Assembly (NCBI RefSeq): GCF_030381805.1
Contig: NZ_JAUDRH010000002.1
Coordinates: 310,001 to 374,000, forward strand
Direction of reading: 5' to 3'
Length of the DNA: 64,000 bases
Source of the DNA: Chlorogloeopsis sp. ULAP01
GTDB lineage: Bacteria > Cyanobacteriota > Cyanobacteriia > Cyanobacteriales > Nostocaceae
The notes under the pieces were generated by a model. That model saw only the letters and a list, made by a program, of their open reading frames with translations, had not been told where the DNA came from and did no database searches. Both the position numbers and the translations under genes were made by a program. Shown piece by piece: positions 1 to 9,462 of the stretch. How positions within the stretch are numbered: the stretch's first letter is position 1; each line of letters opens with the position of its first letter.

Positions 1-96
1 ATCCGTTTTGGTTCTACCTACAGCTTGGCAGTGGGTTTCTAATATTGCGAACTCTTGCTCGCTCACCCTGATGGTAATCTCTCTTTTATTCTTCAT
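1..96 (-). CDS. Partial ribbon-helix-helix-like protein (N-terminus only)
   Basis: The first 32 codons of a minus-strand gene run off the left edge of the window. The start begins MKNKREITIRVSEQEF, a basic then beta-strand-like N-terminus (EITIRVSEQE) typical of small ribbon-helix-helix or mobilisation/antitoxin proteins. The rest is outside the window, so the family call is tentative. Confidence 0.45.
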   Translation of the reverse strand, partial: MKNKREITIRVSEQEFAILETHCQAVGRTKTD

Positions 97-361
97 TGCT
101 GCTATTTTGCTGTATATATCCAGAGTACACTAATTGCGCCTGCAAGCGATAAGATAGCATCCAGAGACTCTGCTAACTCCTGAAAAGAAATGCCCCGCTT
201 TCTAACTTTATCAAAACGGGACAAGACAAATCTGCTAGCCTTCCAAACAAGGCAGTAAAGTTGGTTAGTAGTCACTAACCACTAACCACTATTCAGTAAC
301 ATATTGAAGCTGAAAGCCCAAAGTCCATTGATGTCGCTGCGTCACAATCAGGAGTGTGTGA

Positions 362-1783
362 ATGTACGAAAAAATTACCCCCCCCTCAACTGGATCAAAA
401 ATTACCTTCAACAACGGTGAGCCGATTGTTCCTGACAATCCAATTATCCCGTTTATTCGCGGCGACGGTACTGGTATTGATATTTGGCCTGCTACCCAAA
501 AAGTGCTTGATGCTGCTGTGGAAGTGGCATACAAGGGCGAGCGGAAAATTAGCTGGTTTAAGGTTTACGCAGGTGATGAGGCTTGTGAATTATACGGAAC
601 TTATCAGTATTTACCACAGGATACCTTAACAGCAATTCAAGAATATGGTGTCGCCATCAAAGGGCCTTTGACAACTCCAATCGGCGGTGGCATTCGCTCA
701 CTTAATGTAGCTTTACGTCAAATTTTTGACCTTTATGCTTGCGTGCGTCCTTGTCGTTACTATGCAGGTACCCCTTCTCCTCATAAAAATCCAGAAAAAC
801 TTGATGTGATTGTTTATCGAGAAAATACGGAAGACATTTATTTGGGGATCGAGTGGCGACAAGGTAGCGAAATTGCCAACACCCTAATCGAATATCTCAA
901 CAAAGAACTCATTCCTGCTACACCAGAACACGGTAAAAAGCAAATTCCCCTAGATTCTGGTATTGGCATTAAACCCATTAGTAAATCAGGTTCTCAGCGT
1001 TTAGTACGGCGTGCCATCAAACACGCTTTGCAATTACCCAAGCACAAGCAAATGGTGACTTTAGTCCACAAGGGCAATATTATGAAGTATACCGAAGGCG
1101 CTTTCCGTGATTGGGGTTACGAACTGGCAACGAGCGAGTTTCGCGCTTCATGCGTTACAGAGCGAGAATCTTGGATTTTGAGCAACAAAGAAAAAAACCC
1201 CGATCTAACTCCACAAGCAAATGCACGGATGATTGATCCTGGGTTTGATGCCATGACTGAGGAGAAAAAAGCTCAAATTGTCAAGGAAGTGGAAACAGTT
1301 GTTAATGCAATTTGGGAAACGCACGGAAATAGCAAGTGGAAAGATAAGGTGATGGTAAACGATCGCATTGCTGATAGTATTTTCCAACAAATCCAAACCA
1401 GACCGGATGAATATTCTATCCTGGCGACAATGAATTTGAATGGTGATTACTTGTCTGATGCGGCAGCAGCAGTTGTTGGTGGATTAGGCATGGGGCCGGG
1501 TGCTAATATTGGCGATCAATGTGCCGTTTTTGAAGCTACCCACGGTACAGCACCAAAACATGCAGGGCTAGATCGAGTTAATCCTGGCTCGGTAATTTTA
1601 TCTGGTGTGATGATGCTGGAGTATCTGGGATGGCAAGAAGCAGCAAACTTGGTTAAGAAAGGTTTAGGAGATGCGATCGCTAATCGGCAAGTTACTTATG
1701 ACTTGGCAAGATTAATGGAACCACCAGTAGAACCCTTGAAGTGTTCTGAATTCGCTGAGGCGATTATCAAGCACTTTAGTTAA
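362..1783 (+). CDS. icd: NADP-dependent isocitrate dehydrogenase
   Basis: Converts isocitrate to 2-oxoglutarate and CO2 with NADP. In cyanobacteria 2-oxoglutarate is the carbon skeleton for ammonium assimilation and the nitrogen-status signal. The 473-residue product has the usual length of cyanobacterial Icd. It carries the substrate-binding segment GGGIRSLNVALRQ with the key serine, the YRENTEDIYLGIE segment, and the C-terminal HGTAPKHAG nucleotide-binding region. An ATG at 362 is preceded by GGAG at about 350. The gene stands alone and is followed by a strong palindrome that can act as terminator. A GTA-N8-TAG at 255-268 is one base off the NtcA consensus GTA-N8-TAC, which is too weak to call. 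Confidence 0.97.
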   Translation: MYEKITPPSTGSKITFNNGEPIVPDNPIIPFIRGDGTGIDIWPATQKVLDAAVEVAYKGERKISWFKVYAGDEACELYGTYQYLPQDTLTAIQEYGVAIKGPLTTPIGGGIRSLNVALRQIFDLYACVRPCRYYAGTPSPHKNPEKLDVIVYRENTEDIYLGIEWRQGSEIANTLIEYLNKELIPATPEHGKKQIPLDSGIGIKPISKSGSQRLVRRAIKHALQLPKHKQMVTLVHKGNIMKYTEGAFRDWGYELATSEFRASCVTERESWILSNKEKNPDLTPQANARMIDPGFDAMTEEKKAQIVKEVETVVNAIWETHGNSKWKDKVMVNDRIADSIFQQIQTRPDEYSILATMNLNGDYLSDAAAAVVGGLGMGPGANIGDQCAVFEATHGTAPKHAGLDRVNPGSVILSGVMMLEYLGWQEAANLVKKGLGDAIANRQVTYDLARLMEPPVEPLKCSEFAEAIIKHFS

Positions 1784-1821
1784 ATCAAATAAAAGTCCTC
1801 AAACTTCGGTTGCAGATGTTC

Positions 1822-1854
1822 AGATCCCCGAATTTTTGAAAAAGTCGGGGATCT
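1822..1854. terminator. Palindromic repeat/terminator after icd
   Basis: A near-perfect palindrome: arm AGATCCCCGA at 1822-1831, an inner T5/A5 stem, and arm TCGGGGATCT at 1845-1854. It lies 38 bp after the icd stop. Related copies lie at 4583-4616 and 19338-19370, so it is an interspersed repeat family that probably also serves as a terminator. Confidence 0.7.
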
Positions 1855-1904
1855 ATAAAAAACAGACTTATTAACTACTTCAGTCAGCGTTTCTTCATTT
1901 GCTG

Positions 1905-2471
1905 TTAACTGCGAGGATTGCCAACTGTATCTCTACCAACTTCTTTTGCGTAGTTACCAGCATCCTGGATATTTTCCTTGATATTTTCCAGTCCTTTTCT
2001 AGCTCCTTTAGCAAAATCTTCAGCTGTTCCTTGAGCTTTTTCTCCTACATCTCCAGCTTTTTGTTGAATATTTCTGCCTAATCTTCCTGCATCGGAACCA
2101 ATACGACTAGCAGCTTCACCTGGATTATTTGTTGATTTCTCTGATTGTAGTTGAGCAGAATTTTCCTTGAGAAACTCAGCTCTTGCTTTTGCTTGGCTAG
2201 CCCCTCCCTTGGATCTAGGATCTACATCACTAAAGTTATTCATCCCACCTTCAGGAGGATTGAGGACATTGTCACCTTTGGGAACGTATATTTCTGAATT
2301 CGGTCTAACATTAGGCTGGGAAGCTTGGCGGGGCTGTACACCATTTTGTCCAGGCAGTGTTGCACCAGCACTACCACAAGCCTGAGTAAAGAATAATAGA
2401 ATTCCTGCTACAAAAACCATCAGAATTTGACGCAAGTTAACTTTCTTGATCCAAGCAATTACTTTGTTCAT
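1905..2471 (-). CDS. Putative lipoprotein with amphipathic, LEA-like C-terminus (paralogue A)
   Basis: A 188-residue exported lipoprotein of unknown function. A basic N-terminus and hydrophobic stretch (about residues 13-31) end in the lipobox-like FTQAC, with Cys32 as the likely lipidated residue. The rest is polar: a Pro/Gly/Asn-rich linker (35-85) and then an Ala/Lys/Glu/Gly helix-prone region (95-180) with phase-repeated KAG/EKA segments like those of LEA or apolipoprotein-type helices. AAGGAG lies just upstream of the ATG. The next upstream gene is a paralogue with the same signal region and domain order, so the pair arose by tandem duplication. Function not recognised. Confidence 0.75.
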   Translation of the reverse strand: MNKVIAWIKKVNLRQILMVFVAGILLFFTQACGSAGATLPGQNGVQPRQASQPNVRPNSEIYVPKGDNVLNPPEGGMNNFSDVDPRSKGGASQAKARAEFLKENSAQLQSEKSTNNPGEAASRIGSDAGRLGRNIQQKAGDVGEKAQGTAEDFAKGARKGLENIKENIQDAGNYAKEVGRDTVGNPRS

Positions 2472-2595
2472 TATGCAACTCCTTGCAGTTATTTGACTAA
2501 GTTAAAAAATTTGGTAGCAATCAATTGGAGAATATTAGGTTTTCGGATTTATTAAGATAGTCCTTCAACCAAATATTTAAGAGTAGGAATGAATA

Positions 2596-3129
2596 TTATC
2601 TATTCACTGCTGGATTCGGTTTTAATTCAGGTCTAGCACCAGCTTCGTCTGCCTTATCTTTCAAAAAGCCAGATGCTTCTTCAACTGCCTCTTTGACAGT
2701 CTCAAGTCTTCCTTTAACTCTTTCGCCTACATTTGATTCGTATTGAATCTGTCCACCAGGTTCAGGTTGCTGAAAATCTCTTTCAGATTTCAATGGCAAT
2801 TCACCCTCTTTGTATGCTCTACCTACGGGGGTTTCTGCACCTGGGTAAAGCAGTTCTTCACTATTGGTGGTAGCAATTAGTTGTGTATTTAGCTGTGAAC
2901 TAGCTTGATCACGTCCAGACTTGGACATTTTCAAATTTGTGTAACTGTCTCCACCATTTTTGTAGGGATTATTTGCGCCACCAGCTTGTACAGGTGGATT
3001 ATTGGGATTTGCTGCGTTAGGGTAGGGTTTACTACAAGCAGTACCAACTATCAACAATAATCCTGCCAAAAATACAGTTAAAACTTGGCGAATTTGCAGT
3101 TTTTTTAAAAAAGCAGTTAAACTGTTCAC
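2596..3129 (-). CDS. Putative lipoprotein (paralogue B)
   Basis: A 177-residue lipoprotein paralogous to the neighbour at 1905-2471. A GTG start at 3129 is preferred to an ATG 36 bases upstream. It sits 5 bases after a strong AAAGGAGGA ribosome binding site, and the resulting N-terminus (MNSLTAFLKKLQIRQVLTVF) aligns with that of paralogue A. The signal region ends in VGTAC, with Cys35 as the likely lipidated residue. A polar Asn/Pro/Gly stretch follows, then a short Lys/Glu/Ala helical segment near the C-terminus (VKGRLETVKEAVEEASGFLK). Unknown envelope role. Confidence 0.72.
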   Translation of the reverse strand: MNSLTAFLKKLQIRQVLTVFLAGLLLIVGTACSKPYPNAANPNNPPVQAGGANNPYKNGGDSYTNLKMSKSGRDQASSQLNTQLIATTNSEELLYPGAETPVGRAYKEGELPLKSERDFQQPEPGGQIQYESNVGERVKGRLETVKEAVEEASGFLKDKADEAGARPELKPNPAVNR

Positions 3130-3657
3130 CAATTCCTCCTTTATACTCCAAACAAGCTTCTGCACCGAATTCTATAAAATTCTGCCAAAATTTCTTGCTG
3201 GATTTAATTGATTAGAAGTAACAATCGATTTTTAAGAATACGTAGTAAAAAGGAACCTTTTCCTCTAGCCGAAGTCACATTCTTGTTTGTAAGAATATGT
3301 TCTGTATCTCTTACTTAAGAGAGATATAAGTTTCTATAATTAGCTTTTGCTTTTAGTTAGTGAATATTAAATTTTTAAATTTCTGTTATGGATAGACTAA
3401 ATCAGTTGGCTAAAAAATCGACTAAAAGAGAAATAAGAGCAATCAACTCAAAAAATTAAAGTAACACTCAAACAGGAATTTTTAGTAGTTAATAGTTATT
3501 TTTGATAAGCTGTCTACGAGGCACTGATAGCTGCTACTAAATTATTATTAATGAGCTACAACAATACCACAAAAGGGAAATTTGGGAATTATTGCTGACA
3601 TAACATATGATTTGAGGTGTTCAACTATAAGAGTAGCTGCTCAGTTAAATCACCACA
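3130..3657. other. AT-rich intergenic region, no gene seen
   Basis: About 530 bases between divergent genes (lipoprotein on minus, flippase-like protein on plus). It should hold both promoters. No convincing ORF, RNA hairpin or repeat was recognised. Confidence 0.5.
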
Positions 3658-4572
3658 ATGATCAAGAAAATTTTACGCTGGCTAATTTTGGGTGGAACAT
3701 TATTTTTTTTAGCAACAGCTTTAAAAAATAATTGGCAAGAAATTTCTGCTATTCACATTGATGCAGCAGGATGGGCAATTATCGCGATCGCTACGGGTGT
3801 AACTTTACTAGCACACACTTGGGCAGGTTGGATATGGACTTGGATTCTCAAAGATTTAAATCACTCAGTGCAGTCTTCCTCCTTCATCTATGTTTACTTA
3901 AAAACTAATATTGCTAAGTATTTACCTGGTAATGTTTGGCATTACTACGGGCGAATTATGGCAGCGAAAAATGCAAATGTTTCAGCTAGTGCAGCTACTC
4001 TGAGCGTATTATTAGAACCATTACTAATGGCAGCAGCAGCTTTGGTTATTGTCCTGCTGGGTGGTTTTGTAGTTACAGTTAATACTAGTTTAGCTGTACG
4101 AGTAGTGCAAATAATTGGTTTGGTTATAGTTCTTGGTGCAATCCATCCCCGTTTTTTGAACCCATTAATTCGCTTTTTACACCGATTGAAAACTAGAAAA
4201 TCTCATACTGCTACTTCCGATGTCAATTTAGCCATGAAAAACTATCCACTCCAACCTTTGTTAGGAGAGATAGGTTTTTTAGGATTACGTGGTACAGGTT
4301 TTATTTTAATTTTATATGCTTTGGAGCCTTTGAATTGGAGTCAAATTCCTATATTGCTGGGGGCTTTCAGTTTCGCTTGGTTACTAGGGTTAGTTGTTCC
4401 AGGTGCGCCAGGTGGGTTAGGTGTGTTTGAAACAACAGCGATCGCACTATTACAAAATAATTTTCCTGCGGCAGTAGTAATAAGTGCAATGGGCGTATAT
4501 CGATTGATGAGTATAGTAGCCGAAACTAGTGGTGCAGTCCTAGCTACCTTAGACGAACGCTTTTTTAAATAA
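3658..4572 (+). CDS. UPF0104/lysylphosphatidylglycerol synthase-type (YbhN-like) membrane protein
   Basis: A 304-residue integral membrane protein with about eight predicted hydrophobic helices and no soluble aminoacyl-transferase domain. It resembles the flippase-like membrane half of MprF/AglD family proteins. Typical features are the KTNIAKYLPGNVWHYYGR segment (residues 82-99) and the C-terminal LGLVVPGAPGGLGVFETTAIALL motif (about 245-267). The family is linked to lipid or glycolipid translocation. The substrate here cannot be told. It stands alone and is followed by a palindromic repeat at 4583. Confidence 0.8.
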   Translation: MIKKILRWLILGGTLFFLATALKNNWQEISAIHIDAAGWAIIAIATGVTLLAHTWAGWIWTWILKDLNHSVQSSSFIYVYLKTNIAKYLPGNVWHYYGRIMAAKNANVSASAATLSVLLEPLLMAAAALVIVLLGGFVVTVNTSLAVRVVQIIGLVIVLGAIHPRFLNPLIRFLHRLKTRKSHTATSDVNLAMKNYPLQPLLGEIGFLGLRGTGFILILYALEPLNWSQIPILLGAFSFAWLLGLVVPGAPGGLGVFETTAIALLQNNFPAAVVISAMGVYRLMSIVAETSGAVLATLDERFFK

Positions 4573-4582
4573 ACTAAAAATA

Positions 4583-4616
4583 CAGATCCCCGACTTTTCT
4601 AAAAAGTCAGGGAGAT
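4583..4616. repeat. Copy of the AGATCCCCGA palindromic repeat
   Basis: An imperfect palindrome (AGATCCCCGACTTTT with AAAAAGTCAGGGAGATT) 10 bases past the stop of the flippase-like gene. It belongs to the same family as the palindrome after icd and likely acts as a terminator. Confidence 0.6.
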
Positions 4617-4678
4617 TAGAGAGTGTTTCATTAGTCTTTTTTATTCTATAGGACTCATATTTGATTTTTGAAAAATAC

Positions 4679-4714
4679 GTAGGGTGTGTTGTCGCGAAGC
4701 GTAACGCACCGTTT
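4679..4714. repeat. Interspersed repeat with GCGAAGCGTAACGCACC core
   Basis: The sequence TAGGGTGTGTTGTCGCGAAGC followed by GTAACGCACC is a common cyanobacterial small repeat. A related copy, partly inverted, lies at 19431-19513. Confidence 0.55.
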
Positions 4715-4828
4715 TCAAGGGTTAGGTACTAAAGTCATAGCACAACGACAGTTTTGCAGGAAGGAAACCTACACCGCAAACTATCTCCCCTACAAATATT
4801 TAATTTTTTCAATAATTAAACTGGATTC

Positions 4829-6157
4829 CTATATATCTAGCTTTAATTGAGAAAACACACGATAAGCATCTGGATTAAATTGAGATTTACAAGTATGCTG
4901 ATGCTGCTTTTCTTCAACTTTAACCAAGTTATACTCAACATTTTCAGCATAGATAGCAAATGTGATACTAAAAATTTCAATAAAATTTATCAGCCACTTA
5001 CATTCTGTTTCTGAATATTGTTCATAGTGATGAATTAAATGAGCTATACGAGCTTCTAGATGACTGCGAGAATTTGGAGAAATTAGAATAATTTTTAGTA
5101 AGACAATGACTAAAGTGAGTGGATGTCCTTGGGAAAGTAATAAAACAAATAAAGGTGAGGGTTCTTGAGTATTTTCTATTGTGAGATAATCAATAATTCG
5201 ATTACAAGTTCTTAATAATAAATCTTTATCAATAATTTCTTCGTCATATTCTGATTTCCAATTTAATAGCCTATCTAATAGCTGTTGATTTAAAGTTTCT
5301 ACAAAGTTTTGCTGGCGAACAGAATAAATGAGATATTTTTGTAAGCTTTTTTTAAAATTTCTAAAAGTTTGATTTTTAGTTTGTTTCAAAAATATATTAG
5401 CAATATTCTCATAACTAAATACACCTTTCTTGACAACAATCGCCTTGATTAAACGTAGTAATTCATCACCTAAAATACTTGGATTTTGGTAACGTGTCTT
5501 ACCAGAATTATTAGACTGAGAACGAGCAATATACATTGCTAGCTCAAATTTATACTTATCTTTTAGTTGCTTTGAAGCTTTTCTTGCTGCTTCTTGTTGT
5601 TCTGGAGAATTATTATTATCAACAGATTGAGCTACTAATAAATAAGAAGTATAACGATTTCTCCAGTGAATTTTAGTTTTATCTTCATTCTTAAAGGCAA
5701 ATAATTTAAGCTCCTGAAAATCCTTGCTTTTAATAAATCTTTTTAACCAGATTCGGTAAATATTATCTTGATTATAACTTTTAGCTTGCTGTTTGTTTGA
5801 TTTATAATCAATAAAAATTTGAACTAATTCTTGGATATGTTTATATTTTCTATTATTTTCCCAATTATTCACTAATATGTAACAACAACGTTTTAGAGTA
5901 TGATGAAAGTCTTGCTCATTATCTATAAGATACAAAAGTCTATATATTCCTGGTGCAGAATCTAAACTTACTGAATCAAAATTTTCTATAAATAAACGCT
6001 TAAATTCTCGCAAAACATCTTCAGGAGACCATACTTTTACAATTTCAATCAGAAAAATGTAAATTTTCTCCTGTATAACTTGTATATCTATATTCTTTAC
6101 TTTTTCTTTAAAAAAAGGCTGTTCTGTATGAGTAATTGGTAAACTATTTGCCGTCAT
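4829..6157 (-). CDS. Hypothetical protein, 442 residues
   Basis: A long, very AT-rich ORF with good codon periodicity and no close family that I recognise. It is predicted soluble and mostly helical, rich in Ile/Asn/Lys/Gln, without transmembrane segments or obvious catalytic motifs. Helical segments such as YIFLIEIVKVWSPEDVLREF (about residues 33-52) and LLSQGHPLTLVIVLLKIILI (about 340-360) suggest an alpha-solenoid-like fold. No neighbour is on the same strand, so context gives no clue. Confidence 0.7.
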   Translation of the reverse strand: MTANSLPITHTEQPFFKEKVKNIDIQVIQEKIYIFLIEIVKVWSPEDVLREFKRLFIENFDSVSLDSAPGIYRLLYLIDNEQDFHHTLKRCCYILVNNWENNRKYKHIQELVQIFIDYKSNKQQAKSYNQDNIYRIWLKRFIKSKDFQELKLFAFKNEDKTKIHWRNRYTSYLLVAQSVDNNNSPEQQEAARKASKQLKDKYKFELAMYIARSQSNNSGKTRYQNPSILGDELLRLIKAIVVKKGVFSYENIANIFLKQTKNQTFRNFKKSLQKYLIYSVRQQNFVETLNQQLLDRLLNWKSEYDEEIIDKDLLLRTCNRIIDYLTIENTQEPSPLFVLLLSQGHPLTLVIVLLKIILISPNSRSHLEARIAHLIHHYEQYSETECKWLINFIEIFSITFAIYAENVEYNLVKVEEKQHQHTCKSQFNPDAYRVFSQLKLDI

Positions 6158-6703
6158 TATTACTTAAAAGTTTTAAAGGTAGCGTAGTTACATTTTTATT
6201 AGCTTAACTCTGCTCAAAAAGAGTATCAATCGACTCTTGAATAATTAAACTTTTTCTTCATCAAAGATTGATATACAGATTTATATATTGAAATAGATAA
6301 AGTATTTGATTGATTGAGTCTAAGTATAAAGTTAGCTTTGTAGTGTCAAAAATCACTATAGTCTTTAATTCCTTGATTCACATCTTGTACACCTAAGCTC
6401 ACAAACCGTTGCTACTAGGTTCAACCTAATAATAAGAATTAGAGCCTCTGGCTCTCCATATTGAGGATTAAACGTTTAGATGAAGTTGCATGAATACAGA
6501 TAAGTATTACTTTTTGGCACAGTAGTAAACAAATCTTAAATTACTAAACATATGTCCGAAACTCCCTATTTGGGCTGTAACGGTTATGCTGAATCTAAGT
6601 GGTAACAGGCATATGTTTGTTTTGCCTTGACTCCACACTGTAGTAGCAAAACTACCATTGAGATTGCACTCTCGTAAGAGAATGCAACACCAGCGAGGAT
6701 TAA
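6158..6703. other. Intergenic region, no gene seen
   Basis: About 545 AT-rich bases between divergent genes. A minus-strand ORF of 102 codons at 6507-6815 overlaps the start of the next plus-strand gene and has no protein-like features. No RNA or repeat was recognised. Confidence 0.4.
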
Positions 6704-7054
6704 GTGCATAAAAGAGGTAAACAGAAGGTGTTAAAGACACTTTTGGTAATTGCCATTGGTTTCTTGCCGTCTCTATTCTCTCTGTGGTTGATGCGTAAAA
6801 CCCGGAATAGAACACGTTTGCTGCTTAGACGTACTGCTGTGGCTTTACCTATGGAGCAGCTTCGGATCAATACCAGAACAGATGAGGGCGATCGCTATTA
6901 TTTAGAAGGAGTGGGTTATTTGATAGGTGATATTAGCTGTCGATATAATGCTCGTTCTGGATATTTGCGCTGCGCTGTTAATCCTGATGGGCCATGTGAG
7001 AATTGCCGTTATTATGAACCTAGAGACTTCAAAAGCATTGACAAAAACTCTTAA
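6704..7054 (+). CDS. DUF6464-type cyanobacterial membrane-anchored protein
   Basis: A 116-residue protein with a GTG start. Residues 9-28 form one membrane anchor followed by a basic stretch (RKTRNRTR). The C-terminal half holds the conserved part: the YYLEGVGYLIGDISCRYNARS segment region and the cysteine set in LRCAVNPDGPCENCRYYEPRD (Cys near 79, 90, 97 and 100). The pattern matches a cyanobacterial family annotated as DUF6464, of unknown function. The cysteines could bind a metal, but this is inference. Confidence 0.7.
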   Translation: MHKRGKQKVLKTLLVIAIGFLPSLFSLWLMRKTRNRTRLLLRRTAVALPMEQLRINTRTDEGDRYYLEGVGYLIGDISCRYNARSGYLRCAVNPDGPCENCRYYEPRDFKSIDKNS

Positions 7055-7476
7055 ACAGTCTTTTATCCTTAGCGTCGTTCTCACAAGAGAGTTTAGGAGA
7101 AGTTGTGGTTACAAACAGTTTACTTTTCTGTTGACTGACAGTCTTTTAATATCACACGATTTAGCTGCGTTACGCCACTACGTCATCTTCAATTGATTTT
7201 GGTTAAGCAGCTTATTAAAGTTTTTCATAGTCATCTTCTGCTAGCAGTAATTCTTATACTCATATTTACAAAATTAGTAGTTTCACAGAAGCTATATATT
7301 AAATTAACAAATAATATATCTAAATATATTCTATGGGTTGATAGATAAATTTTATAAATATAGCTAAATTAATGTTAGACAGCAAAATATGACTATAGCA
7401 ATCCTAAATTATTTATAAATAATTTCTCTTCTCTGACCTCATGAGATAATTTCCAACTCAAATAGGACTACTAGAT
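7055..7476. other. Intergenic region, no gene seen
   Basis: About 420 AT-rich bases. The 89-codon plus-strand ORF overlapping 6927-7196 is a frame shadow of the upstream gene and its tail. Nothing else was recognised. Confidence 0.4.
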
Positions 7477-7923
7477 ATGACAATCTATTTTTATAACACT
7501 CGCGAACAATATGGCTGTTTCTCGAATTTCTCATACCACGGCTTCGAGTTAGATAATTTATATTGGCATACTAGCGAACACTATTTTCAAGCTCAAAAGT
7601 TTATTGGTACACCTCATTTAGAAGAAATTCGTCTCATAAAAACACCAAAGGATGCGGCAAGAATGGGACGAGATCGTAAACGCCCTTTGCGTACAGATTG
7701 GGAACAAGTCAAAGACGATATTATGCGCAAAGCAGTGTTACGCAAGTTTGAAATCCATACTGATATTCAAAAAATTTTACTTTCTACAGGTGATGAAGAA
7801 ATTATAGAAAATTCTCCAATTGATGATTATTGGGGTTGTGGTGCTGATGGTAGTGGTAAAAATATGTTAGGAATCATTTTAATGGAAGTTCGAGAAATAT
7901 TACGTGAGCACTCACCGCAATAA
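7477..7923 (+). CDS. NADAR domain protein (YbiA-like N-glycosidase)
   Basis: A 148-residue single-domain NADAR protein, the usual length of YbiA. Diagnostic segments are the start FYNTREQYGCFSNFS, the WHTSEHYFQAQKF helix with the conserved Glu/His/Gln (about residues 31-43), the REIRLIKTPKDAARMGRDR-like region, and the C-terminal DDYWGCGADGSGKNMLG segment (about 122-138). Characterised members cleave N-glycosidic bonds of riboflavin-pathway intermediates, and others remove ADP-ribose from nucleic acid bases. Which substrate applies here is unknown. It stands alone, 230 bases before a DUF6881 gene. Confidence 0.9.
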   Translation: MTIYFYNTREQYGCFSNFSYHGFELDNLYWHTSEHYFQAQKFIGTPHLEEIRLIKTPKDAARMGRDRKRPLRTDWEQVKDDIMRKAVLRKFEIHTDIQKILLSTGDEEIIENSPIDDYWGCGADGSGKNMLGIILMEVREILREHSPQ

Positions 7924-8155
7924 GATGTTGAAATCAGTGGAATTTTATTAAATAGTATTTCTAAAATATTCTTTAACAATAGAGTTTAAATTTTAATTAT
8001 ATTTTGTGAGACGAAGACAAGACTTTAGCCTCCAGGTACTTAGAGATAATGCATACCAATTAGTTTTTACATAAAATCTAAAATCAAGCAGATATCAAAG
8101 ACAGAAACAGATAGTTTAAAGTATGATTTTTAGTAGAATTTAGATTAACAAATTT

Positions 8156-8437
8156 ATGAAGTATTACAAATGGTTTTGGGATGAACCCTTAGGCGGAGAA
8201 TTTGATGCTTGGGGTACTAGTACTTACTTTTTTGAAATTCGTGAGGATCTATATGCAGCTAGGCAGATAGAAGTGTATGAGAATGGCAATGTATTATTTT
8301 ACGACCAAACTCATTTTTGGGATGATTATGGAATGCTTTGCGATAAACCAATAGGTAAAGAGGAGATGCAAGAGTTTGAAATTACAAAAGCAGAATTTGA
8401 AGATGTTTGGCAGACAAAAATACCAACGAATAGATAA
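8156..8437 (+). CDS. DUF6881-type small protein
   Basis: A 93-residue protein rich in Trp, Tyr, Asp and Glu. It has the layout of the DUF6881 family: the N-terminal YYKWFWDEPLG strand, the central YAARQIEVYENGNVLFYD hairpin, and the C-terminal EFEITKAEFEDVW. Function is unknown. Such proteins are often encoded near polymorphic toxin or immunity genes, but none is visible here. Confidence 0.6.
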   Translation: MKYYKWFWDEPLGGEFDAWGTSTYFFEIREDLYAARQIEVYENGNVLFYDQTHFWDDYGMLCDKPIGKEEMQEFEITKAEFEDVWQTKIPTNR

Positions 8438-8493
8438 ATGAAAGTTGACTTAAATTAAGTAGTTAATTGCTATTAACTATTAACCTTTATCAG

Positions 8494-9180
8494 TCAGTTA
8501 TCGCAATTCCAATTTCTTTTGGCTGTCCAGTGACGATCGCTTGATTGATAAACTTCCACTCCTTGCAAGTCTACCAGAGAAATCAACTGTTTTACTTCAT
8601 CTAAAGTCAATGCAGCTTTGAGAGAATCGCGGAATAATTTTTTTTGATTCTCGTTGTATTCTCTACCAACACTATCAACCAAAGCATTCATTCTGGCTTC
8701 ATCAGCAGGGCGAAATAAATCACGTAGAAAGATTCCGCCGTTAGGTTTGAGTACGCGCTTGATTTCCGAAAAAAAGGACAAAGGATCAGGTAAATGGTGG
8801 ATAAGACTATTTGACATAACCAGATCAAATTGTCCATCCGCATAAGGTAAATGTTTGGCATCCACCAACTCCAGATGAATTTGCGATTGTAATCTAGCCT
8901 GCTCGATGTGGTGAGAGGCAATTTCCAGCATACTTTTAGCCAAGTCAATAGCGATAATTTGCCATTGCGATCGCATCTGACCCATTAAAATTGGAATACG
9001 CCCCGTTCCGGTACCAGCATCTAATACTAAAGCATTTTCTAGTGGGGCAAGGGCGATCGCTTCTTCGGCAAAGGCAGTATTTACCTCAGTGAAGTCCATC
9101 TCATCATACTCAATGGCTTCTTCGAGGCAATCCATTACTTCTGGTTCTAAAACTCTTTCCATTGTTGGTTTGTTAGTCAA
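8494..9180 (-). CDS. Class I SAM-dependent methyltransferase
   Basis: A 228-residue Rossmann methyltransferase of the Methyltransf_11/25 type. Motif I is VLDAGTGTGRIPILM (about residues 52-66), the motif II acidic residue lies in IIAIDLAKSMLEIA, and the post-motif segment is FDLVMSNSLIHHLPDP. The substrate is not evident from sequence. The last helical third (about 160-228) is family-specific. The gene is monocistronic. Confidence 0.85.
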   Translation of the reverse strand: MTNKPTMERVLEPEVMDCLEEAIEYDEMDFTEVNTAFAEEAIALAPLENALVLDAGTGTGRIPILMGQMRSQWQIIAIDLAKSMLEIASHHIEQARLQSQIHLELVDAKHLPYADGQFDLVMSNSLIHHLPDPLSFFSEIKRVLKPNGGIFLRDLFRPADEARMNALVDSVGREYNENQKKLFRDSLKAALTLDEVKQLISLVDLQGVEVYQSSDRHWTAKRNWNCDN

Positions 9181-9462
9181 TAGTCACTGGCACGTCTGTA
9201 CGTCTGTACATTTGTGAGTGGTTAGTGGTAGTCATTAGTCATATTTATTCTCCTTCTCCCTTGTCCCCTTGTCTTTCCCTCTATCTCTCTGTGGTAGATG
9301 AAAGATACATCCAATTTCTAGGGAAGACTAAATATATATCACCAAAATTAATTAGGCAAAGGTGGATTTTATCCTAGCCCGAAAAACCCACTTCCTTGGC
9401 AACTACTTAGAAAACTACCTCAAACACAGCAAACGCGTTACAATTAGCCAAAATTTTAAAGA

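Noticed and set aside
255..268. NtcA-like site (GTA-N8-TAG) upstream of icd
   Set aside because: One base off consensus, and no -10 box at the right distance was found by eye.
6507..6815. 102-codon minus-strand ORF
   Set aside because: Overlaps the DUF6464 gene start, has no family features or ribosome binding site.
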